Assembly: GCA_964410665.1 (NCBI GenBank)
Contig: CAYPIE010000034.1
Location: 1-56,679 of the forward strand
From: CAYPIE01 sp964410665
Lineage (GTDB): Bacteria; Planctomycetota; Planctomycetia; Gemmatales; Gemmataceae
Direction: 5' to 3'
DNA length: 56,679 nt
Shown: positions 45,601 to 54,900 of the stretch, in pieces
Layout: the number at the start of each line of letters is the position of its first letter
Numbering within the stretch: position 1 is the stretch's first letter
Notes under the pieces: model-generated
The model's input: only the letters and a program-made list of their open reading frames with translations
What the model was told of the DNA's origin: nothing
Database searches by the model: none
Program-made: the position numbers and the translations under genes

Positions 45601-46274
45601 CCCTGTCGGTGAATAATGTCTTCCCGCGCGAAGGGGATCCACGCATTGGTGATGCGACCTTCACCGTGTCACTTTCCCGAGCCAGCGATGAGCCGATCAC
45701 GGTGAACTACACCACCATCGAGGACACCGCCACTGCAGGTGGTGACTTCCAAGCCAGCAATGGGACTTTGACCTTCTTGCCGGGCGAGACCAGCCTGGAA
45801 CTTGTGGTTCCGCTGGTGAACGACAACGTCGAAGAACTGAAAGAACGCTTCTTCCTGGAACTGTCCGAGCCCACCGGTGCCAAGATTGCCGATGCTCGGG
45901 GTCAGGCGTCGATTTCCGACGATGACCTGGCGATCATTGACGTGGTGGATGCCTCGTTCCTTGAAGGCGATAGCGGGACGACCGTGGCACTGTTCGAGGT
46001 AACCTTGTCACGTCCTTCGAGTCTCACCGTGACCGCGAGCTACTATACCGAGGGCTGGATCGCAACGCAGGGACCGTTTAGCGACTTCCAGTACGCCTCG
46101 GGGGAGCTCACCTTCTTGCCGGGCGAAACGGTCAAGACGGTGGGAGTGCTAATCAATGGCGATACGCACTTTGAGTCCGATGAGAAGTTCTATCTGAATC
46201 TGAGTAGTGTGGTGAACGCCACCTACTTCGGCATGGGTGGGGTGGGCACCATTCTCAATGATGATGGTTTCTAA
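42618..46274 (+). CDS. Large extracellular beta-propeller/Calx-beta protein
   Basis: A 1218-residue protein. The N-terminus has the planctomycete motif LNVELLEGRLAPSA instead of a classical signal peptide. Residues about 40-300 are NHL/propeller-like strands (YALDTFRRVRVFDPDTL, GLAVDADGNLYVASW). A proline run (nine Pro) leads to eight consecutive Calx-beta repeats of about 110-115 residues, each ending in I-x-(D/N)-D-D and carrying acidic pairs that bind calcium in this family. It is likely secreted and may be adhesive or structural. GGAGGA precedes the ATG at 42618. A longer frame from 42558 lacks this. The C-terminus ends right after the eighth repeat with no anchor. Confidence 0.88.
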   Translation: MYPRYATLSQWFAHRRATRRPASTRTPLNVELLEGRLAPSANVWVTTHVGSDQQLREYTSEGELVQTVTIEPGGPAEDARGLVIDDAGNIHVFNGTNNPYLSTYDAGTGSWSHRTYNQWSASSNDGGLAVWGNSVFASDNFTHGDDIFSPPYKGIVHFDLATGTTSRFSTSNAYTDVTIGQDGKLYALDTFRRVRVFDPDTLALERTLSLPFTIYRGLAVDADGNLYVASWQQKLYRFDANGVQQEVITVSLPPAAGWFYDLTDIDISADGRLLLGSYSGQVVQMDTDFSNVTYFATGGGSLFVTFAGDDTPPPPPPPPPAVTPDLTVGDVSVDERDFGTVSATFEVTLSEAAGTAIEVNYATRSGTATADVDYTPTSGTLTFASGETSKTVTVTVLADTSDELDETFFLDLTASTGVNIVDGEGLATIVDDDAPRVNIGDAEVTEGNAGTTPATFLVSLDEPAVLPVTVTYNTFSSTAIEGSDFADTSGTLTFAPGETSKEFTVEVFGDTTEEADEIFLVSLSGLVNATYGDTSGTGTIVNDDQDLVEVSVGDVEVTEGNEGTVDAVFVVSLSQAAAGPVTVNYTTTPGTASAGSDYTPVSGTLSFEPGEASKTVTVLVFGDYTVELSEIFYLDLTAATQAQIVDGRGQGGIANDDILLTASVDDVSVVEGDVATVAAEFTVTLSEAVGYSVDIDYTTTPGSAAEGSDYIPVNGTLTFLPGETSKTIPVAVVGEETYEPSEVFYVDLSNPIRVELSDARGQGTISNDDSTPALTVAEASVIEGDVGTTELNFAVTLSNPTSQPVTVSYHTIAGWATPGYDYVHADSSVTIDPGQTSQTITITVLNDDLVEPDESLLVQVLEVSGASIADDLISGRILDDDLPEVSISDTSEVEGDSGSRTIRFTVSLSSTPYKEVVVDFATRDGTALAGTDYAALTSSVVFPQTHTSKTIYIDVFGELEREEDETFFVDLLQANNATIADGEGVGTIVDDDVPALSVNNVFPREGDPRIGDATFTVSLSRASDEPITVNYTTIEDTATAGGDFQASNGTLTFLPGETSLELVVPLVNDNVEELKERFFLELSEPTGAKIADARGQASISDDDLAIIDVVDASFLEGDSGTTVALFEVTLSRPSSLTVTASYYTEGWIATQGPFSDFQYASGELTFLPGETVKTVGVLINGDTHFESDEKFYLNLSSVVNATYFGMGGVGTILNDDGF

Positions 46275-46442
46275 GTCTACAAGGATGTGTATGGAACGTG
46301 TCTCATTGGCGCTTCTTGCTTCTTTCCGACCTCTGCGGGTTGACACCCGCCGAGCGGAAACGGCACGGCCGCTCGGATGACCAGCCGCACGTTTCACAAC
46401 CGTCTTGATGGCAGGACTGGACCGTAACCCCCGAATGCTGGG

Positions 46443-46466
46443 TCCTCCGAAGCAGTCTTCGGGGGA
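46443..46466. terminator. Terminator-like hairpin between Calx-beta gene and gltB
   Basis: TCCTCCGAAG (46443-46452) pairs with CTTCGGGGGA (46457-46466) over ten base pairs with one G-T wobble, around a CAGT loop. A pyrimidine-rich TCTCTTTCC follows on the plus strand. It lies in the 215-bp gap between convergent genes, closer to gltB. Confidence 0.5.
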
Positions 46467-46489
46467 TCTCTTTCCGCTTCAAGTACTCT

Positions 46490-49400
46490 TTAACCAGCGT
46501 TGGTGCCCGCGGCGATAAAGTCTTCGGCCCGGCGGGCCACTGCCAAGGGGACCACCTTGCGTAGGTGGCGGCTGCGGCGAATATCCGACCAATCCCGCAA
46601 CACACGCTCGGCCTGGCGGCTGCCAGTTCGGGCGTGGTAGTGGATGATCAACGGGTGCAGCCACTCGTAGTCCACGTAGTGACAGTCAATCACCGCCACA
46701 CTGCGTGAGTGCAGCTTGGCGGGTACCTCGTTTTCGGGGTCGTAGATAAACAGTTCCCCGCCCGTCATACCAGCGCCAATCTCGTTTTCCACCGGTCCCA
46801 GAATCACGACCCGGCCGCGGATCATATACTCGCAGGCGTACTTGCCTGCCGCCTCGGCCACAATCGTGGCTCCAGAATTCCGGATTCCCAGGCGGTGTCC
46901 TGCGCGGCCACCGAGAAAGACCGTGCCACCGGTCGCCCCATAGGCGACGTTGTTGCCCGCGACGCTCTGGATCGTTCCGCCGTAGCTGGACTTTTGATAG
47001 TCGAGTGTCACCACCACATGACCGCCAGAGATCCCCTTGGCGACACCATCCTGGGCAAAGCCGACTAGCTCCAGATCCAGGCTATTGATGCACCAAGCAC
47101 CGAAGGACTGCCCAGCTTCACCGTCAAAACGTACCTTGATGCGGCGATGATTAGCCATCCCTTCACGGCCATACAGCCGAGCGATCTGGCCGGCGATGGT
47201 GGCACCGACCGAGCGGTCACTATTGCGGATGCGAAACATTAAATCGATCGACTGCGCGGCCTCGACCGCGTCGCTGGCCGCGTCAATGATCCGCTCGTTG
47301 AGCGTAGGCCGCACGGGAAGGACTGGTAGTTGGTGGGAGGCTTTGGAGCTAGACTCGGCCGCTTCGACACGGGGAGTCGTTTCGCGGCGGGCACACTCGC
47401 TCAGCGCGAGCTCAGGATGAAGGAAACGAGATAAATCGATCAGTCCTGCGCGGCCCGGCAAGTTGGGGTTGCGGACTAACAAGTCTGAGCGGCCGACAAT
47501 GTCCTGGACGTGCCGTTCACCCAAATTGGCTAACAGCTGCCGCACCTCTTCGGCGAGGCTCAATAGATAGCTTTTGGTGTGCTCGGGGTGGCCTTTGAAG
47601 ATCTCTGGCGAACCGGTGATCCCGGTCGGACAGTTAGGAATATGGCAACTCTTGCAGACGATGCAGCCGACCGAGACCATAAGCGCCTGGCCCAGGCTGA
47701 ACTCCTCTGCTCCTAACAGGGCATACTTGATGATATCGTAGCCATTCTTGATGCCACCACCCACTCTCAGGCGGACCTGGGTGCGCAGACCATTGAGAGC
47801 CAACGCCTGGTGGGCCTCCGCCAGGCCCATTTCACTGGGGAGCCCGGTATGCTCCTTGGAGGAGACCATGGCTGCTCCGGTGCCACCATCCAGGCCATCG
47901 ATCTCGATGACATTGGCACCAGCCTTGGCAACGCCCACGGCGATGGTGCCGATATTTTCGACCGCGACCAGCTTGACCGAGACCGGCACCCCCGGCCGTA
48001 CTGCCTTGAGGTCGGCGATCAGCTGCGCCAAATCCTCAATGGAATAGATATCGTGGTGGGGTGGGGGGCTGATCAAGTCGATGCCCGGCCGGGCATAGCG
48101 GTTCTCGGCGATCTCCGCGGTCACCTTTTTGCCCATCAGCTGGCCACCCTCGCCAGGCTTCGCTCCTTGGGCCATCTTGATCTGGATCTCATCGCCGTTC
48201 ACCAGATACTCCGCATCCACCCCAAATCGACCCGAAGCGACTTGGCGGATGCGGCTACGAAAGCGGCTCTTCTTTGGGTCACCATGCAGGGCCAGCTCAT
48301 TGGGGTGTGTCGCCCGTTGGGCCAGGATGGTCTCCCACCAAGGGCCCCACATGCGTTCGGGCAGGTCATTGCGGTCGCGGGCCTCACCCCCTTCGCCCGA
48401 GTTGGAGTAGCCGCCCAGCTCGTTGAAGGCGGCCGCAAGGGTCTGGTGGGCAATCCCGGTGAGCGCGCCGTGGCTCATGGCCGCGCCACGGAAGTGATCC
48501 TGGACCAACGACAGAGCCGACTGCACGTCGCTACGCGCAATCGGGGCATCCCCCGGTTTGAGCAGAAATAGATCGCGCAGAACGGTCGGTGGCCGGGTAT
48601 TAATGAGTTGGGTAAAGGAAAGGTATTCTTTCGATAAGTCGCGTTCGGCCTGGTCGAGCTGACGCTTTTGGGCATAATCGGCCTCACCCCCTTCACCAAA
48701 TTCGCCGACCGCTGCCTTACGCAGGGCCATGCGAATCTGGGCATTAAAGGCCAAATAGTCCTTATTACGGCCCAGGACCGCTGCCTTCATCTGCTCGGCA
48801 CGCTTCAGCCGCCAAACCACATCCTCGACCAGGTCACACAAACGCAGGCCGCCGACACGGGACGGAAATTCGCCGAGAAAGGCCATCAACTCCGGACCAA
48901 AGCCCACACCTTCGAACAAGCGAGCTCCGCGATAGCCCTCGACCGTGGTAATCCCCATCTTCGACAAGATCTTCTTCAGGGAATCTTCCAACGCGGCAAA
49001 AACATTTTCCAAACATTCATGCGCCGACAGTGTGAATTCTTGCTTGGTATCGGGATCTTTAAATGTATAGCCGTTCTTAATCAGTCGCAGCATCAAATAA
49101 GGGTGCACCGCATCGGCACCAAAGCCGACCAGGACCGCAATGTCATGCCCTTCCTGCACATCGCCGGCTTGGATCACCAGCGATACATGCTGCCGTAGCC
49201 CTTGGGTGCACAAATAATCATGAACCGCACCCAACGCGAGCAAAGAGGGGATTGGAGCCATGCCATCGGCAAACGCTTCACGGTCGGTTAGGCAAAGCAC
49301 ATGGTAGCCATTGTGGACGGCCTTTTCTGCCTCACTGCGTAAGGCATGCAAGGCCTCGGCCAAGGCATTCTCGCCACCTTGGAGCGGAAACACTGCCGAC

Positions 49401-51205
49401 AGGTTGTAAAACCCCATCAGCTCGTTGCGACGCATTTCCTCGACCACGGCATCATTGAGGACGGGCGTCGGCGTTTCCATTTGCCGCACGGGTAGGTCCT
49501 GGCCGATGGGCAGTGGGCCACGGCCCAGATAGGTGGTCAGCGACATCGCCCCACCCTCGCGATAAGGATCGATCGGCGGATTGGTGACCTCGGCAAAGGT
49601 CTGCTGCATGTACTTGAACAGGGTGGGATGATGGGTCGAAAAGATCGACAGCACCCGATCATAGCCCATGGAGCTGAGCGGCTCCTTTTTTAGCTTGGCC
49701 ATGTCCTTGACAAAGGTGGCCCGTTCGAAGTCCCAGCCATAGGCCTGGAGCAGCTGTTCCATCGACCATTTCCGCTGCTCGAGGGTATCGTTGACTTGAT
49801 CATCGATTTGCGGTGCGAAATCAAATGCCTCGGGCAGGATGATCTGCTGGCGGTTGAGCTCATGCAGGTCGATGCTACCCTCAACCTGGACCTCATAGAC
49901 GATCCGCTCCAGGATCTGGTGGCTGTCGAGCCGTTCACCGGTGCGGGTGTCCAGCGCGATCATTTGCCCGGGTTGCAATTGGCCGCTGGCGACCACCTCA
50001 CGGTGATCAACGCCAAACACCCCCGATTCGGAACCGATGTACAGCCAGCCACGCTGGTCGCTACACCAACGGACTGGTCGCAGGCCCATGCGATCGACGA
50101 TTCCAGCCAGGACGACCCCATCCGAGGTCACCATCCCCGCCGGCCCATCCCAGGCACACAGGCTGCCGTAGGTGCGGCGACAATAAGTGAACAGGTCTAC
50201 CGCCCCCTGCCCCCAGAAATCCGCCTCGGTATCCCAGACGGGCGGTACCGAGAGGCGCAAGGCACGCAGCAGGCTCCACTGCTGGCTTAGCATCAGATGT
50301 TCCAGCCACTCATCGAGGGAGCAGGAGTCACTCATCTGAGGCGTCAGCCATTCCTCAACGGGATCTGTGGCATTGCTGTGGGCATAGGCGTAGACAGCAT
50401 TGCGGTTGGTGCGGATGGTGTTGATCTCGCCGTTGTGGCAAGAAAAGCGAAACGGCTGGGCCAGCATCCAGTTGGGATAGGTATTGGTCGAATAGCGACG
50501 ATGGAACAGGGCAATGCCCGCCGTGAAGGTGTCCTGATTCAAATCTGGGAAGAAGTCGATGAACTGCTGGCTGGTGAGCAGTCCCTTGTAACTGATCAGG
50601 CGGCTGGATAGCGAGGCAATATAGATCCCAAGTCCTCGGTCGCGGAAGATTTGCTGTAGGCGGAGTCGTTTGTGATACAGCCAGGCTTCGACGCTGGTCG
50701 GATCGCCATCAACGCGAACAATGGCTTGTTCGAGCGAAGCAGGTCGGGTCAGCTTGGCAAGCTCGGGAAGGGCACTATCGCGGGTGGGAACCGCTCGCCA
50801 GCCCATAAAGTGCACCGGGCCGTCGGCCAATTCGTGTTGAATAAGGCCTCGGGCTTGATGCTGTTTGGCGGTGTCGTGGTCGAAGAAGAAAAAGACACCT
50901 AAGGCAAGCGACTGCTCAGGTTGCAGATAGCGGGCCTGATCGAGGTTCAGCTTGCGGGCTTCTTCATGGAAAAACGCTTGAGGAATGGTGGTGGTGAGTC
51001 CAGCCCCATCGCCAGCAGGGCCACAGCAGCCGCCCCGGTGCTCCAGGCAGGTGAGCGCGTGCAAAGCTTTGGACACGAGTTCCCGGGAGGCGGTGCCATC
51101 GTGGGCGGCAATGCCACCAATGCCACACGCATCGTGGCCCACGGCATTGGAATACAAGTGGTCACCACTGCTTACACGTTCGGGGAAGTCGTGCCATGGG
51201 GTCAT
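46490..51205 (-). CDS. gltB: Glutamate synthase large subunit
   Basis: A 1571-residue enzyme that transfers the glutamine amide to 2-oxoglutarate. The N-terminal glutaminase domain begins with the catalytic Cys27 in HDACGIGGIAA after a short propeptide. The central and FMN/synthase domains follow, with the 3Fe-4S cysteines in CIVCKSCHIPNC and the C-terminal GXGXG beta-helix (VAGNNVAYGATGG, GGELFIYDPENE). Length matches the family. gltD, the small subunit, is not in the window. The ATG at 51205 was chosen because the propeptide length then fits; a 70-codon longer frame would be atypical. The ribosome site is weak (GGAA). Confidence 0.95.
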   Translation of the reverse strand: MTPWHDFPERVSSGDHLYSNAVGHDACGIGGIAAHDGTASRELVSKALHALTCLEHRGGCCGPAGDGAGLTTTIPQAFFHEEARKLNLDQARYLQPEQSLALGVFFFFDHDTAKQHQARGLIQHELADGPVHFMGWRAVPTRDSALPELAKLTRPASLEQAIVRVDGDPTSVEAWLYHKRLRLQQIFRDRGLGIYIASLSSRLISYKGLLTSQQFIDFFPDLNQDTFTAGIALFHRRYSTNTYPNWMLAQPFRFSCHNGEINTIRTNRNAVYAYAHSNATDPVEEWLTPQMSDSCSLDEWLEHLMLSQQWSLLRALRLSVPPVWDTEADFWGQGAVDLFTYCRRTYGSLCAWDGPAGMVTSDGVVLAGIVDRMGLRPVRWCSDQRGWLYIGSESGVFGVDHREVVASGQLQPGQMIALDTRTGERLDSHQILERIVYEVQVEGSIDLHELNRQQIILPEAFDFAPQIDDQVNDTLEQRKWSMEQLLQAYGWDFERATFVKDMAKLKKEPLSSMGYDRVLSIFSTHHPTLFKYMQQTFAEVTNPPIDPYREGGAMSLTTYLGRGPLPIGQDLPVRQMETPTPVLNDAVVEEMRRNELMGFYNLSAVFPLQGGENALAEALHALRSEAEKAVHNGYHVLCLTDREAFADGMAPIPSLLALGAVHDYLCTQGLRQHVSLVIQAGDVQEGHDIAVLVGFGADAVHPYLMLRLIKNGYTFKDPDTKQEFTLSAHECLENVFAALEDSLKKILSKMGITTVEGYRGARLFEGVGFGPELMAFLGEFPSRVGGLRLCDLVEDVVWRLKRAEQMKAAVLGRNKDYLAFNAQIRMALRKAAVGEFGEGGEADYAQKRQLDQAERDLSKEYLSFTQLINTRPPTVLRDLFLLKPGDAPIARSDVQSALSLVQDHFRGAAMSHGALTGIAHQTLAAAFNELGGYSNSGEGGEARDRNDLPERMWGPWWETILAQRATHPNELALHGDPKKSRFRSRIRQVASGRFGVDAEYLVNGDEIQIKMAQGAKPGEGGQLMGKKVTAEIAENRYARPGIDLISPPPHHDIYSIEDLAQLIADLKAVRPGVPVSVKLVAVENIGTIAVGVAKAGANVIEIDGLDGGTGAAMVSSKEHTGLPSEMGLAEAHQALALNGLRTQVRLRVGGGIKNGYDIIKYALLGAEEFSLGQALMVSVGCIVCKSCHIPNCPTGITGSPEIFKGHPEHTKSYLLSLAEEVRQLLANLGERHVQDIVGRSDLLVRNPNLPGRAGLIDLSRFLHPELALSECARRETTPRVEAAESSSKASHQLPVLPVRPTLNERIIDAASDAVEAAQSIDLMFRIRNSDRSVGATIAGQIARLYGREGMANHRRIKVRFDGEAGQSFGAWCINSLDLELVGFAQDGVAKGISGGHVVVTLDYQKSSYGGTIQSVAGNNVAYGATGGTVFLGGRAGHRLGIRNSGATIVAEAAGKYACEYMIRGRVVILGPVENEIGAGMTGGELFIYDPENEVPAKLHSRSVAVIDCHYVDYEWLHPLIIHYHARTGSRQAERVLRDWSDIRRSRHLRKVVPLAVARRAEDFIAAGTNAG

Positions 51206-51968
51206 AGGCAATTCCAAGGAGTCAGCAGGCCATAGGATCAGGACATTCAAACGCCAACGTAGGATAGGAGGAGACCGAAAGTTGGTCAAGAGGCGCAACC
51301 CATGGTTCGGATCCAGCTTGGGGGTAACCGTGCCACTGGGCGATGGTCCTCTTCGCGTGGCAAATGCTTGCGCACGGCCCATGGGTGGACATTGCTGGGT
51401 GGAGAAATTGGGCAAACGAGGTCGGCTTGCCGAGTAGGGCTAGACAAGTGAAGGCATCGAACTGGGAACCAATGGCGTTGGCAAGGCGACTTAGGAGAAG
51501 GAGGGCACCGCCGACGCCGCGTGGCGCTGGGCGATGCTCGTAGCCCATGGTTTGAACCGGAAGGACGTGCTGCGGGCTCACTTCAGGAAATACAGCAGTT
51601 AGACCCACAGAATTCACACATCGATCAGGCTAAAGTAAGAAACTAACGTAACACAAACGCTAATCTCAGCGCCTGGGTTAGCCATCTTGCCATAGTAGTC
51701 GTCCCCATCGGCACAGATGCGCTGGCCTCAGTCTATTCCATATCTCTATGTTGCCACCAAATTTCCACACTTCCACCCACACTTTGCCCATGTGCGCGCC
51801 TTTAGGCTTATTTAGAAATTCACTGTAGAGCTGATCCATAGTTTAATGATAAAACTTTTGTTGGATTAATGTCGCCATTGGTGCTCGGATGGGTCTGGCC
51901 TGGGTGTGTGCCCCGTCGGCAAGCCATCCGCAATTTCGGTCTCCGTGCATTTGCCCAAGGAGTGTTGC
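51206..51968. other. 763-bp divergent region between gltB and the giant gene
   Basis: No gene is supported. A minus-strand open frame at 51222-51617 has no good start signal or recognisable motif. The stretch 51620-51870 is AT-rich and contains a plausible plus-strand promoter (51819-51847). The region is long enough for nitrogen-regulated control of gltB, but I see no specific site. Confidence 0.5.
51819..51847 (+). promoter_or_regulatory. Possible promoter of the giant adhesin gene
   Basis: TTCACT (51819-51824) and TTTAAT (51842-51847) are separated by 17 bp. They match four and five of six consensus bases. The leader to the ATG at 51969 would be about 115 nt. AAGGAG (51957-51962) provides the ribosome site. 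Confidence 0.4.
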
Positions 51969-54900
51969 ATGTCCTCGTTTCGCAATCGTCAGCGTGCGAT
52001 TAAGCCGCGTTTAGAGGTCTTTGAGGATCGGGTCACGCCGGCGGTGACCTTCACACCTCAGGAAGTTGACGGTGCACCCTTCTTGGTGGTTGGGGCGACC
52101 GAGTTCGCCGATGAGGTTCGTTTCGTCCTTACCCCGGAAAGCGAATATCGGGTGGAAGTGACCTTCGATGATGGGACTGGAGTTCAGACCGTCGAGTCCC
52201 CAGATACGTATGCCGAGAGTGAGCTGTCCGGCGGCGGCTTTATGGTCCTTGGCAACGGCGGGGCCGACATCATCGATTTCACCGGTTTGAATGGCTCAAG
52301 CTTGCGGGCGATTGCCGAGGGCGGGGCCGGCAACGATTCGATCACCGGCACGGCCAACAACGATCGCCTCGATGGCGGAGTCGACAACGACACGGTCCTC
52401 GGCGAAGCAGGCAATGATACCGTGACCGGGGGCGTAGGGGTTGACAGTACGGTGGGTGGCACCGGGGAAGATACCCTTCTGCTGTTGTATTCAGAAGCCG
52501 TGAGTGGCGTCCTGGAGACGCAAAATGGTGGGGACGGGACCGACCTGTTCTTGGTCAAAGACACCTATTTTGTCACCGATGTTATTTCATCGCCGAGTGT
52601 CGTTGCACTTCAACTGTCAACGCTCTTTAACACTTCGACCATCCAGACAGCTTCGGGCTATGTGACCACCATGCTGGTGGATGCGGGGCTCACCGATTAT
52701 GTGGAGGGGCCCGCCGGACAGGGAGACCTCTCGCTCGCATTCGGTATCCCGGATCGAAGCTTTCAGGTTGAGGGAGTACAAACCGGATTCGTCAGCGTTG
52801 TGGATCCCTTTACGCAAGCCTTCTACCCCCTGACGCTCGTCACCCCTCCGCACAATGGCATGATAAACGGGGGCGGGGATAAGTTGGTGTACACGCCGGA
52901 CCTCGGCTTTAGTGGTACTGATCAGTTTGTTTATAAGACAAATGTTGCGGGGAACTCCGCCTTCAGTACGATCACGGTGCAGGTCTTACCTGGCAACTTG
53001 CCCCCAGTCGTTGTGGATGATGCAGCGGAGGTGGTTGAAGATAATCCAGTAACCATTGATGTTCTCGCGAACGACTCCGATCCAGATGGCGATGAGCTAT
53101 CGATCACCTCGGTCGAGCAACCCAGCAACGGTGAAGCCACCCTGCTGAACGGGATGATTGAGTATCGTCCTGACGATGATTTTGCGGGGACCGACACCTT
53201 CACCTACACGGTGTCCGATGGCGAGAACATCGCCAACGGGACGGTGGTGGTTGTGGTCACTCCCGTGAATGATGCCCCGCGACCAACCAGTGATAGCATC
53301 TCGATCATTGGCCCACGCACGATCTCGATTAATGTTTTGGCCAACGACCAAGACCCGGATGGGGATACCATCACCCTGGTAGAAGTCGGGCCGCCGACGA
53401 ATGGCTCGGCCCGAATTCAGGAGGATCGGGTTGTCTATACCCCACAGGTCGACTTTGTTGGGACTGAGATTTTTAGTTATGTCATTACTGACGGCATCGA
53501 GCAGTCCGAAGCCAACATTATCGTCCGTGTCCGAGAAGGGAATGCGCCACCCGTCGCCAATCCGGATCAGGTCGAGATTTTTGAAAATACGGATGTAACG
53601 ATTGATGTGCTCGCCAACGACACAGATCCCGAGCAAGCAGAGCTCACCATTAATGGGGTGAGCAGTCCTGCCAACGGTGTCGCAACACTGATCAACGATC
53701 AGATCGCCTATACACCTAATCAAGATTTTGTCGGCACGGATACGTTTACCTATCAAGTCATCGAAGTCAATGATGAAGACTCGTTTGCGACCGGTACGGT
53801 GACTGTCGTCGTCGTTCCACAAAACTCCCCGCCGGTGGCAGGCAATGACCAGGTGACGCTCCCTGAGGATAGTTTCCGTTATGAAATCAATGTGCTGAGC
53901 AACGACACCGATGTTGACAACGATACGCTGAGCGTCCTTTCTGTGAGCGGTGCTAGTCACGGAGCCCCCGAGCTAATCGATGGCAAGGTCGTCTACACCC
54001 CGGTGGCCAATTACGTCGGGACGGATCAGTTCAGCTATGTCGTCAGTGACGGTGAACTGACCGCGGTCGGTCAGGTGACCGTGACCGTTGATCCGGTCAA
54101 CGATGCCCCAGTCGCGGTCGATGATCCGGAGGGCATGACCGATGAAGATGTATCGGCAACGATCGATGTGCTGGCCAACGACAGCGATCCCGATGGCGAC
54201 ACGCTGTCGGTCGTATCCGTCGGAGCTGCCACCAATGGGACGGTGTCGATCGAAAATGATCAGGTCGTGTATACGCCGGATCCGGACTTCCACGGGGAAG
54301 ATACCTTCAGCTATGTGGTCAGCGATGGCGAGCTGACCGCTGTGGCTCAAGTGACGGTGACGGTGAACCCGATCAACGATGCCCCGGTGGCCAGTGACGA
54401 TACGACGTCCACCAACGAGAATACGTCGGCAACAATCGATGTGCTGGCCAACGATAATGATGTGGACGGGGACACACTGTCGATTGCGTCGGTCGAGGGA
54501 GCTGTCAACGGGAGCGTGTCGATCGACGGTGATCGGGTCGTGTATACGCCGAACCTGGATTTCACGGGTGAAGATACCTTCAGCTATGTGGTCAGCGATG
54601 GTGAGTTGACTGCCGTAGGGACGGTCACGGTCGTTGTCAACCTGCCGAACCGTGCTCCGGTGGCAGTGGATGACACGGATGTTGCGACCGATGAAGATGT
54701 CGCGGTGACGACCGATGTGTTGGCCAATGACAGCGATCCCGATGGCGACACGCTGTCGGTCGTATCCGTCGGAGCTGCCACCAATGGGACGGTGTCGATC
54801 GAAAATGATCAGGTCGTGTATACGCCGGATCCGGACTTCCACGGGGAAGATACCTTCAGCTATGTGGTCAGCGATGGCGAGCTGACCGCTGTGGCTCAAG

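Noticed and set aside
47810..48571. Plus-strand 253-codon frame inside gltB
   Set aside because: It is antisense to the conserved FMN/synthase region of gltB and has no motif of its own.
51222..51617. Minus-strand frame in the gltB upstream region
   Set aside because: No ribosome site, no motif, and mixed composition. It could be a leader-encoded small protein but I cannot support it.
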